From Rhizomys pruinosus (lineage: Eukaryota > Chordata > Mammalia > Rodentia > Spalacidae): a stretch of 64,000 bases of DNA. A model generated the notes under the pieces. That model was not told where the DNA came from, searched no databases, and worked only from the letters and a program-made list of their open reading frames with translations. How positions within the stretch are numbered: position 1 is the stretch's first letter; the number at the start of each line of letters is the position of its first letter. Positions 34,721 to 45,580 of the stretch are shown in pieces. Location: contig VZQC01006354.1 of NCBI GenBank assembly GCA_009823505.1, forward strand, positions 186,001 through 250,000, written 5' to 3'. The translations under genes were made by a program, and so were the position numbers.

Positions 34721-35496
34721 GAGAGGGAAGATATGCCAAGGGAAAAATAAGTAAGGTGTGTTTGGTAGGAGTTTAGGGTGGGAATTAGGGACCACGGTGT
34801 GTGGGAGGCCTGGTGATGAGTCATTTCTGCACAAATCAATGGCATCTTTGAGGTGCAGTCCCTAGGACAGTGGCTGGCCTTGGAGACTACCCAAGAATGA
34901 TGTTTCCCTGGGACACCGCTTCTAGATCACATCCTTGGTCCAAGCACAGGAGAGATTGATGCTGAGGCAAGTCCCCCTGCTTCCACTAACCCCTGAGTGG
35001 GCTTTAGATTTGCCTTGAGCATGAAAGGCAGGAGTCCCTCATGTTCAGGAAGAAAGTCACAAATCAGGGCTCAAGTGGAGCCCAGAGAGAACTTGCATGT
35101 TCAGGACTCTGGGGGAGAGGAGGACCTCCTGCAAACCAGACCTTATCCAGAATCCTTGGGGAACAATCTGGTGAGCACAGGAAGCTGGTGGTGACATAAA
35201 GGCTGAATTTTGCCCTTTCTCTGCTGGTCCTTTCTTCTTCCTAACCCTCACTCCATAGATATTTTCAATAAGATTGCAAAAGCTTTTCCTAAAAGACTTG
35301 CATAAGTTAGAGATCTGCAGGCCCCTGGCTGGGACTCCTAGGACGGACTTAGCTGATGTGGGATATACATGTGCTCAGGACTTTGACAAGAGGCCCTGGG
35401 ACGTTTTTCTAGTCTTGTCATCAAGGTGGCGATGGGACAGATGTAATCACTAGATATTTGTGTATGTCACTAGCCAGGGCTTCATGGCAACAGTAT
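34721..35496. other. Spacer, nothing recognised
   Basis: Unique-looking. The piece at 35466-35496 ('actagccagggcttcatggc') resembles 34582-34601 and is a leftover of the same old SINE type. Confidence 0.4.
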
Positions 35497-35512
35497 GTCT
35501 GAGAGAGAGAAA

Positions 35513-35548
<36 letters not shown>

Positions 35549-35549
35549 A
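35497..35549. repeat. (GA)n microsatellite
   Basis: An interrupted GA run. Confidence 0.92.
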
Positions 35550-35650
35550 GCTGCACAGATGCTTTGAACATGGGGATACCCCCAAACACCAGGCAAGAGA
35601 GCTGCAGTGCATAGATGCTTAGAACATGGGGACACCCCAAACCCCAGGGG
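35549..35650. repeat. Imperfect tandem duplication, about 50 bp
   Basis: 'agatgctttgaacatgggga' and its partner 'agatgcttagaacatgggga' lie in two adjacent blocks ending in 'ccaggcaagagagctgca'-type text. Confidence 0.7.
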
Positions 35651-36169
35651 CATTTGGGCTGTGCTTGTGGAACATTAGTTCAGAAGGCAAAGTACAGATC
35701 CCCAGCAGGACCTTCCCTGTCATGGCTGAGGCCATGGAACCATCACATCTGTCCCACTGTGATAATACATGATAAGGTATGGTGTACTAACAGTGAATGC
35801 TTGTTTTCATGTCAGTGAGTCAAGCCCACCTCCTAAAAGTGAGATTACTCAGTTATCAGTTAACCATCAACGACTGGCTGAATCCGGATACATCTAATAT
35901 TTGCCATCTGAGCGTCTGCAGCACAAGCCCAGCCCAGGGAAGCAGGGGTGGGGCTGCTGAGAGGCTTTCACGGCACGGAGACTGGTTCTGGGTGTTCCCT
36001 AAGGCTTCTCAGTCACTGAGACTGCTGAGATGTCGGCGCTCTGAGTTCCGCAGGGAAGCGTGAGGCCAGCCTCTCACCTTTCAGAGAAGTAGGAGGCTCT
36101 TCAGATTCTCGGTTCTAAATGCCAGCCTGGTATCTCACACCCCCTACTCAGCTTGGGCCAGTACTATTT
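35651..36169. other. Spacer, nothing recognised
   Basis: No repeat or gene recognised. Confidence 0.4.
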
Positions 36170-36272
36170 TGCGTCTTTTTTGACAGGGTCTTCTGTACTC
36201 ACTGTGTGGACTAAGCTGGCCTTGAACTCTTAAGAGATCCACCTGCCTCTGACCCCCAAGTGCTGGGTTGAG
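36170..36272 (-). mobile_element. Old B1 fragment
   Basis: Antisense B1 text 'gctggccttgaactctta' then 'ccaagtgctgggttgag'. The head is lost. Confidence 0.6.
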
Positions 36273-36299
36273 AGAGCTGCCAGGATCTGTCCCAGACCC

Positions 36300-36735
36300 T
36301 TTGCTTACAAGTATGCTATAGGTTAGATTTAGGATGTTCCCTTAAAGGCCACAGGCTAAAGGCTTAGCTCCCAACCTGCAGAACTATGGGGAGGTGGTGG
36401 GGCCTTTAGGGCGTGGGACCCAGGGGGAGGAAATGATGGCGCTGGGGATGTACCTTTGAAGGAAGGGGACAGTGGCATTCTGGTCAGCCTCTTCCCTTTT
36501 ACTCTCACCCCCTCGCGTTCTTGCTCTTTCTGGCTACAATGAAGCGAGCAACCTCCTCTGCCACGGGCTCTAGCCATGGCAATGTCTCACCATGGACCTA
36601 AAGACAAAAGATAATGGGGCGAGGGGACCAGGGTTGAACCTCTTAAACTGCATTCTGAATAAACCTGTCCTCTTTTAAGGTTTTTTATCCTGGCTGTTTT
36701 CTCACAGTGGCAGAAAGCTGCTGAGCACAGAACCC
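36300..36735 (+). mobile_element. Ancient MaLR-like LTR or similar repeat
   Basis: Carries 'gggaggtggtggggccttta', 'cagcctcttccc', 'gcaatgtctcaccatgg', 'gaataaacctgtcctctttt' and 'ctcacagtggcagaaagctg', matching in order a mammal-wide repeat with an AATAAA near its 3' end. The class assignment is from memory. Confidence 0.5.
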
Positions 36736-38769
36736 TCCTCGGTCAGCCCTGGTGCGATAGCCCACTTCCTCCTCCTCCTTTTTCAAGTCCTTCCTTTCCC
36801 ATGGCTGCCCGGGGCCCCTCCGTGCTGCTTGCGATTGCTCACTCACTTCTCCCTGAGAGGTTTCATGTGTTCCCTCTCTCCTAGGAGATGAGATCTCTCC
36901 AGTCCCAGCTAACTCAGAGTCCTTAACGGTGGTGGGGGGGATGCAGTACAGGGTTAGGTTGACGCACAGCCATGTCAGAACTGCTCATAAGTGAACTTCT
37001 TCACCTACCGGAACTCTCCACCACTTCCCATTATTTCTAAGCAGACAACAAGAGTCTTTAGCAGTTCGTGAACCGTGTTGTACCTGGGGAATACCATACA
37101 CAGGCCCTTGGAACTGTGGGCTCTATTCCCACAGATTCAACCAACCTCAGATAAGAAAACCCATTTTCTGTACTGAATATATGCAGACCTTTTTTTTTTT
37201 TTTACCCATCACTCCCTAAATAATATAAGAATCATGTACACAGCATTTATATCCTAAGTTATCTAGAGGAGATGTAAGTTTTGGCAAATACTCTGTCATT
37301 TCATATCAGGGACCCTGGGCAGCCCAGAGCTGGGAATTGGGAGGGCTCCAGGAGCCCCCGTGTATGGGTGGCGAGGGTTTATTGTAATTCAGGGCATGAT
37401 GGCAGATACAGACATAGATCTGAAAAAAGTCTGTACAGGATTCCTCTGAACTTTGTCAGGATAAGAGGGTGTGTGTCCTTCTCCTTGTCAGTATCGTCAC
37501 AGAGTCTTGGCCTGATTTGTACTAGGCTCACCAAGGTGATGGCTGCTTCATCTGCAGAGTGCCTCGTAGTATGTGCAAACTGTGCATCGGGAGAGGACAG
37601 GACCAAGTGTCCCCACCTGTCCACTCAAGTCCCCTCGCAAGGCTCTCCTCCCTGGCTCCTGCTTTTGTTTTCCTGTTATAAATTGTTATGTCAGATTTGT
37701 TCCAATATATTTTTGCACCCCTCTGTGTGAGAGGGAGGCTGTGGGAGCCTGGGGGTGTGGGGTGTCGGAGTGGGGTGTGTTGGGGGAATGGAGGTGGGTG
37801 TGGGGCTATGGGGTGGGTGGGAACATGGGGGGTGTGGAGTGTGTGGTCAGAAGGCAGCCTTGTCTGAGGCAGGGTATCCTTGTTGTTCTCTGCTGTGCAG
37901 TCCAGGCTAGAGGCCTGCAGGCTTCTGGGGACTCTCCTGTCTCGTATCTCATCTAAGAGTGCTGGGATTGCAGACATGTGCTGCCATGCCTGGCTTCTGG
38001 AGTTTGGGGGATGCACATTACCCACCCAACTATCTCCATGGTCTCGAATGGTTCCATTCATGTCTCACATCTCACAGCAGTGCCTGACTGAGCACTCACA
38101 GGCCTCATCATTGTCAGCGTCCTCATCTTTCATGAGAACATGGAGGTCATGGAGCTGGTGCAGGTCAGAATTTGAACCAGGTGCTCTGTCCTAGCATCTT
38201 CATCCCCAAAGTGGCACTGTGATGGAGATACTTGCCGGAATCCAAGACAACCTCCTGCAGTCTATTTTGGGCAAATAAATAACACTTAGCTTTCTCCATA
38301 TAAGTGAAGGCTGAGAAGGAATTTAAATTGCTCTTGGCCTTGCTTGCTTCATGCTAAGCAAATGTCACCTAACAAAACTCTGCTAAGCCTGGAGCAGAAA
38401 CCCTGACGTGAGATGTATGATTGTCCCACCATCCTGAAGCTGGAACTCCAAGGGAATAGGTCCAACATTTCCTCAATATAAAATCCCTATGTCAATAGAA
38501 GTAACAATAAATCATGGTTTCATGTGGGAGTAGTTTTCTCTGTGGTACCCAGGCATCAAAGAGAGCTCTGTGAATTGTCCTGGAACCCATAACCTGAAAA
38601 CTTATAGAGAGGAAAAGGCTATTTGATCGATAGTTTCAGAGGTTAACATCATTCCCTGGGCAGATCTGTTGCTTCAGAGCCTCAGGTGGAGACTGCTTAT
38701 GATGCCAGGAGAACAGGGCGTGGAAAGTGGCTTACCCTGGCAGGGATGCCAAGTAAAAGAGAGGAACAG
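36736..38769. other. Unique-looking segment with G-rich tract
   Basis: About two kilobases with no firm repeat. 37736-37850 is a G-rich strand run. 37955-37995 resembles a worn B1 head, and 38075-38200 may be an old MIR-type fragment (weak). No gene seen. Confidence 0.4.
37736..37850 (+). other. G-rich tract, possible G-quadruplex
   Basis: More than ten runs of three or more G within about 115 bp, spaced by short TGT/TGA loops. Confidence 0.5.
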
Positions 38770-41700
38770 AGCAGTACCACACAGCCCTTCAAGAACCAGT
38801 ACCACAAAGCCTTCCAAGAACCAGTACCACAAAGCCCTCCAAGAACCAGTACCACACAGCCCTCCAAGAACCCTTACCACACAGCCCTCCAAGAACAAGT
38901 ACCACACAGCCCTCCAAGAACCAGTACCACACAGGCCTTCAAGAACAAGTACCACACAGCTCTCCAAGAACAAGAACGACACAGCCCTCCAAAAACTAGT
39001 ACCACACAGTGTTCCAAGAACAAGTATCACACAGCCCTCCAAGAACAAGTACCACACAGCCCTCCAAGAACAAGTACCACACAGCTCTCCAAGAACAAGT
39101 ACCACACAGCCCTTCAAGAACAAGTACCACACAGCCCTCCAAGAACAAGTACCACACAGCCCTCCAAGAACAAGTACCACACAGCCCTTCAAGAACAAGT
39201 ACCACACAGCCCTTCAAGAACCAGTACCACACAGCCCTTCAAGAACAAGTACCACACAGCCCTCCAAGAACAAGTACCACACAGCCCTCCAAGAACAAGT
39301 ACCACACAGCCCTCCAAGAACAAGTACCACACAGCCCTCCAAGAACAAGTACCACACAGCCCTCCAAGAACAAGTACCACACAGCCCTCCAAGAACAAGT
39401 ACCACACAGCCCTCCAAGAACAAGTACCACACAGCCCTCCAAGAACAAGTACCACACAGCCCTCCAAGAACAAGTACCACACAGCCCTCCAAGAACAAGT
39501 ACCACACAGCCCTCCAAGAACAAGTACCACACAGCCCTCCAAGAACAAGTACCACACAGCCCTCCAAGAACAAGTACCACACAGCCCTCCAAGAACAAGT
39601 ACCACACAGCCCTCCAAGAACAAGTACCACACAGCCCTCCAAGAACAAGTACCACACAGCCCTCCAAGAACAAGTACCACACAGCCCTCCAAGAACAAGT
39701 ACCACACAGCCCTCCAAGAACAAGTACCACACAGCCCTCCAAGAACAAGTACCACACAGCCCTCCAAGAACAAGTACCACACAGCCCTCCAAGAACAAGT
39801 ACCACACAGCCCTCCAAGAACAAGTACCACACAGCCCTCCAAGAACAAGTACCACACAGCCCTCCAAGAACAAGTACCACACAGCCCTCCAAGAACAAGT
39901 ACCACACAGCCCTCCAAGAACAAGTACCACACAGCCCTCCAAGAACAAGTACCACACAGCCCTCCAAGAACAAGTACCACACAGCCCTCCAAGAACAAGT
40001 ACCACACAGCCCTCCAAGAACAAGTACCACACAGCCCTCCAAGAACAAGTACCACACAGCCCTCCAAGAACAAGTACCACACAGCCCTCCAAGAACAAGT
40101 ACCACACAGCCCTCCAAGAACAAGTACCACACAGCCCTCCAAGAACAAGTACCACACAGCCCTCCAAGAACAAGTACCACACAGCCCTCCAAGAACAAGT
40201 ACCACACAGCCCTCCAAGAACAAGTACCACACAGCCCTCCAAGAACAAGTACCACACAGCCCTCCAAGAACAAGTACCACACAGCCCTCCAAGAACAAGT
40301 ACCACACAGCCCTCCAAGAACAAGTACCACACAGCCCTCCAAGAACAAGTACCACACAGCCCTCCAAGAACAAGTACCACACAGCCCTCCAAGAACAAGT
40401 ACCACACAGCCCTCCAAGAACAAGTACCACACAGCCCTCCAAGAACAAGTACCACACAGCCCTCCAAGAACAAGTACCACACAGCCCTCCAAGAACAAGT
40501 ACCACACAGCCCTCCAAGAACAAGTACCACACAGCCCTCCAAGAACAAGTACCACACAGCCCTCCAAGAACAAGTACCACACAGCCCTCCAAGAACAAGT
40601 ACCACACAGCCCTCCAAGAACAAGTACCACACAGCCCTCCAAGAACAAGTACCACACAGCCCTCCAAGAACAAGTACCACACAGCCCTCCAAGAACAAGT
40701 ACCACACAGCCCTCCAAGAACAAGTACCACACAGCCCTCCAAGAACAAGTACCACACAGCCCTCCAAGAACAAGTACCACACAGCCCTCCAAGAACAAGT
40801 ACCACACAGCCCTCCAAGAACAAGTACCACACAGCCCTCCAAGAACAAGTACCACACAGCCCTCCAAGAACAAGTACCACACAGCCCTCCAAGAACAAGT
40901 ACCACACAGCCCTCCAAGAACAAGTACCACACAGCCCTCCAAGAACAAGTACCACACAGCCCTCCAAGAACAAGTACCACACAGCCCTCCAAGAACAAGT
41001 ACCACACAGCCCTCCAAGAACAAGTACCACACAGCCCTCCAAGAACAAGTACCACACAGCCCTCCAAGAACAAGTACCACACAGCCCTCCAAGAACAAGT
41101 ACCACACAGCCCTCCAAGAACAAGTACCACACAGCCCTCCAAGAACAAGTACCACACAGCCCTCCAAGAACAAGTACCACACAGCCCTCCAAGAACAAGT
41201 ACCACACAGCCCTCCAAGAACAAGTACCACACAGCCCTCCAAGAACAAGTACCACACAGCCCTCCAAGAACAAGTACCACACAGCCCTCCAAGAACAAGT
41301 ACCACACAGCCCTCCAAGAACAAGTACCACACAGCCCTCCAAGAACAAGTACCACACAGCCCTCCAAGAACAAGTACCACACAGCCCTCCAAGAACAAGT
41401 ACCACACAGCCCTCCAAGAACAAGTACCACACAGCCCTCCAAGAACAAGTACCACACAGCCCTCCAAGAACAAGTACCACACAGCCCTCCAAGAACAAGT
41501 ACCACACAGCCCTCCAAGAACAAGTACCACACAGCCCTCCAAGAACAAGTACCACACAGCCCTCCAAGAACAAGTACCACACAGCCCTCCAAGAACAAGT
41601 ACCACACAGCCCTCCAAGAACAAGTACCACACAGCCCTCCAAGAACAAGTACCACACAGCCCTCCAAGAACAAGTACCACACAGCCCTCCAAGAACAAGT

Positions 41701-43396
41701 ACCACACAGCCCTCCAAGAACAAGTACCACACAGCCCTCCAAGAACAAGTACCACACAGCCCTCCAAGAACAAGTACCACACAGCCCTCCAAGACCCGTA
41801 CCACACAGCCCTCCAAGAACAAGTACCACACAGCCCTACAAGAACCAGTACCACACAGCCCTCCAAGAACAAGTACCACACAGCCCTCCAAGAAAAAGTA
41901 CCGCATAGCTCTCGAAGAACCAGTACCACACAGCCCTTCAAAAACAAGTACCACACAGCCCTCGAAGAACAAGTACCACACAGCCCTCCAAGAAAAAGTA
42001 CCACACAGCCGTCGAAGAACAAGTACCACACAGCCCTTCAAAAACAAGTACCACACAGCCCTCCAAGAAACAGTACCACACAGCCCTCCAAGAACAAGTA
42101 CCACACAGCCCTCCAAGAACAAGTACCACACAGCCCTCCAAGAACAAGTACCACACAGCCCTCCAAGAACCAGTACCACACAGCCCTCCAAGAACAAGTA
42201 CCACACAGCCCTTCAAGAACAAGTACCACACAGCCCTCCAAGAACAAGTACCACACAGCCCTTCAAGAACCAGTACCACACAGCCCTCCAAGAACAAGTA
42301 CCACACAGCCCTCCAAGAACCAGTACCACACAGCCCTCCAAGAACAAGTACCACACAGCCCTTCAAGAACCAGTACCACACAGCCCTCCAAGAACAAGTA
42401 CCACACAGCCCTTCAAGAACCAGTACCACACAGCCCTCCAAGAACAAGTACCACACAGCCCTCCAAGAACCAGTACCACACAGCCCTCCAAGAACAAGTA
42501 CCACACAGCCCTCCAAGAACCAGTACCACACAGCCCTCCAAGAACAAGTACCACACAGCCCTCCAAGAACCAGTACCACACAGCCCTCCAAGAACAAGTA
42601 CCACACAGCCCTCCAAGAACCAGTACCACACAGCCCTCCAAGAACAAGTACCACACAGCCCTCCAAGAACCAGTACCACACAGCCCTCCAAGAACAAGTA
42701 CCACACAGCCCTCCAAGAACCAGTACCACACAGCCCTCCAAGAACAAGTACCACACAGCCCTTCAAGAACCAGTACCACACAGCCCTCCAAGAACAAGTA
42801 CCACACAGCCCTTCAAGAACCAGTACCACACAGCCCTCCAAGAACAAGTACCACACAGCCCTTCAAGAACCAGTACCACACAGCCCTCCAAGAACAAGTA
42901 CCACACAGCCCTCCAAGAACCAGTACCACACAGCCCTCCAAGAACAAGTACCACACAGCCCTTCAAGAACCAGTACCACACAGCCCTCCAAGAACAAGTA
43001 CCACACAGCCCTTCAAGAACCAGTACCACACAGCCCTCCAAGAACAAGTACCACACAGCCCTTCAAGAACCAGTACCACACAGCCCTCCAAGAACAAGTA
43101 CCACACAGCCCTTCAAGAACAAGTACCACACAGCCCTCCAAGAACAAGTACCACACAGCCCTTCAAGAACAAGTACCACACAGCCCTCCAAGAACAAGTA
43201 CCACACAGCCCTCCAAGAACCCTTACCACACAGCCCTCCTAGAACAAGTACCACACAGCCCTCCATGGACCAGTACCACTCAGCCCCCCAAGAACCAGTA
43301 CCACACAGCCCTCCAAGGACAAGTACCACACAGCCCTCCAAGGACAAGTACCACACATTCCTCCAAGAACCAGTACCACACAGCCCTTCAAGAACT
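38770..43396. repeat. 25-bp minisatellite, about 185 copies
   Basis: The unit is 'aagaacaagtaccacacagc' followed by 'cctcc' (25 bp). Left edge (38770-39244) and right part (41794-43396) contain variants (c/a in 'aagaaccag', c/t in 'ccttc'). The centre, 39245-41793, is about 102 copies with no difference that I can see. One unit near 41793 is 24 bp. 25 is not a multiple of three and the unit has no stop in any of six frames, so huge open frames appear on both strands. They all spell the same 25-residue cycle and are not evidence of a gene. B2 and B1 insertions end the main block; a few decayed units follow at 43728-43800 and 51011-51048. Confidence 0.97.
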
Positions 43397-43497
43397 GGGG
43401 CTGGAGAGATGGCTCAGCAGTTAAGAGCACTGACTGCTTTTGTAGAGGACCCAGGTTCCAGTCCCAGTACCCACATGGTGGCTAAGTATGGTCTTTA
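43397..43497 (+). mobile_element. B2 SINE fragment in the 25-bp array
   Basis: B2 head, 'ggggctggagagatggctca', to 'cacatggtggctaa', then cut. The 25-bp unit ends at 43396 directly before it. Confidence 0.85.
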
Positions 43498-43727
43498 AGC
43501 CTAGCGTGGTGGTGCACGCTTTTAATCCCAGCACTTGGGAGGCAGAGGCAGGCAGATCTCTGTGAGTTCAAGCCTAGCCTGGTCTACAGGGCTAGTTCTA
43601 GGCCAACTGGGTCTACAGAGAGACCCCATCTCAAAAACACCAAAAAAAACAAAACATAACAAAAAAAAACAAACCCAAAACAAAACAATGATAACAACAA
43701 AAAAGAAAAAACAGAAAAAAAAAGAAG
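43498..43727 (+). mobile_element. B1 SINE with long A-rich tail
   Basis: Plus-strand B1 to 'caaaaacaccaaaa', then about 90 bp of A-rich tail with scattered C, G and T. 25-bp-type units resume after it. Confidence 0.88.
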
Positions 43728-43802
43728 CAGTCCCACACAGCAGTCCAAGGACCAGCCCTTCAAGGAGCAGTACCACACAGCCACTTAAAGGACAAGTACT
43801 GA
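43728..43802. repeat. Decayed 25-bp units left of the L1
   Basis: 'cccacacagcagtccaagga', 'gagcagtaccacacagccac' and 'aaaggacaagtac' are clear relatives of the 25-bp unit. The L1 begins just after them. Confidence 0.8.
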
Positions 43803-43949
43803 GATGGCAGCTCCCAAGGCAGCAGGCACCTGCCTGAACAGCAGAGGCAGAATCAAGGGAGAGGAATGTTGGGGCTGTAAGCAGCATGGCACCCAGCAGG
43901 TGGGGGAGGGGGGAGCGAGGGGGAAGGGAGCGGAGCAGCAGCATAGGTA

Positions 43950-44407
43950 ACACTCCAGACCCTGCTCACTACCCAGGGAACACCTGGGGCTCTTCCTTCA
44001 GCTCCAGGCTGGGCTTCCCTGCCCCTGGATCTAGATACAGATGATGGCAACCAGCCCTGGAGAGCCAGTAGGCAGATCCCATGTGACTCAGTGGTTCTGT
44101 AAGTACATCTCTTCCGATGAGTGCATGAGGTTGGCCTCTGCTGGGTGGTGACAGTCCCCAACTTCGTGGCATTAGTGGTATTCCAGACTCCCTACCCACT
44201 AGCTGGGAGCACCTGGGGCCCCTCCCTCAGCTCTAGGCTAGACTTGCCTGCCCCTGGAGCCAGATCCAAATGTTTGCACCCAGTGTGTGTGGGCGGGGGT
44301 GGGGGGTGGGAGCTGGTGGGCAGACCCCATGTAGTGCAGGCTTCAAGGCGGCCTGATTGTTGCCTGTCTGGGGCCTCTGGAGCAGCTCCTGACAGGCTGG
44401 GTGAGGG
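43950..44407 (+). promoter_or_regulatory. Two tandem L1 5' UTR monomers
   Basis: Two diverged copies with a period of about 229 bp. The anchor 'cacctggggc' lies at 43981 and 44210, and the text after it is shared ('ctccaggctgggcttccctg' against 'ctctaggctagacttgcctg', then 'cccctgga'). Rodent L1 promoters are built from such monomers, and each normally adds promoter strength. The second copy has a G-rich insert (about 44288-44310). Confidence 0.75.
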
Positions 44408-44568
44408 GTGGCTGGTCTCTCCAGTACAAAGTCAGAAGCGAGAACTTGAAGCCTAGACCAACCACCTAAAAAAGAAGACACAAGAATACAAGAATAGCCA
44501 GTCTTCAATTCAACAAAGGAACGCTTGAGCTTTGTACTAGAATCACAAACAACAAAAGGAATCCAAAT

Positions 44569-45580
44569 GCCAAAATCACAACGAAAAAACAATAACATGA
44601 AAACCCCAAATAATGAGTCTCCCCCAAATACTACCAGTCCTGTAGAAGACTCCTATAATGAGGACCCCTAGATGTAACTCAGGACACAGATCTTAAAAGA
44701 GCTATCATAAACATGATCAAAGAATTCAAAGAATTTAAAGAGCACACAAACAAATCAAAGAACTAAAGAAGATAGGAATAAACTAGAAGAAGATAATGAT
44801 AAACTTCAGAATGAATCACAAAAGATATAAAAACACTGGATAAAACTCAGGCTGAAATGAAAAAGCAAGTGGAACACTCAAGATGCCATCTGGAAAGGAT
44901 GGGAGAAACTGTCAATAACAGAATGGATGAAGTAGAAAATAGAATATCAAGATTGGAAGACAACATGGAAGAACTGGATCACTCAAGCAAAGATTATAAA
45001 AAATTAAAAAAAAAACCCACAAGAATGGAATAACCAAGAACTGTGGGATGCCATGAATAGACCAAACCTACACATCATAGGTATAGAGGAAGGAGAAGAA
45101 GAATCCTAGGATAATGGTATTGACCAGATCTTCAACAGGATTGTAGAAAATTTTCTTAAAATAGGGAGACATACCCATACAAATACAAGAAGCACATAGA
45201 ACACCAAATAGATAGAACCAGAAAAGAAACCCCCTACCATATCATACTAAAACCACTGAAGTTTAAAACAAAGAGAGAATACTGAAAGTTTCAAAAGAAA
45301 AACAACCAGGAAAACCCATATAAAGGAAAACCCATCAGAATTACAGCTGACTTTTCAATGCAAATGATGAAAGCCAGAGGAGCTTGGAGCAAAGTAGTCC
45401 CAGTTCTAAATGACTATAGATGCCAACCCAGAATACTTTACCCAGAAAAATGTCTATTATAGTTGAAGGAGAAAGGAAAATCTTTCATGACATAAGTAGG
45501 CTGAAAGAGTTCATGTCCAGAAAACTAGCCCCTCAGAGAACACTTGAAGCAATACAGAGTGGAGGGAAGGAATAACTATA
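44569..45580 (+). pseudogene. L1 ORF1, broken
   Basis: Starts with a lysine-rich 'MPKSQRKNNN' leader, reaches a stop after about 34 codons (near 44671), and continues out of frame. The C-terminal RNA-binding text is visible near 45355-45560 ('ctgacttttcaatgcaaatg', then 'agatgccaacccagaatact'). ORF1p is normally the L1 RNA-binding chaperone. No functional protein is possible here. Confidence 0.75.

Noticed and set aside
38075..38200. MIR element
   Set aside because: Only faint word-level similarity; not enough to list as a feature without a search.
38669..43424. Very long open frames (up to 1518 codons) on both strands
   Set aside because: They are a by-product of a stop-free 25-bp unit, all the same peptide cycle, with no start context, exon structure or promoter.
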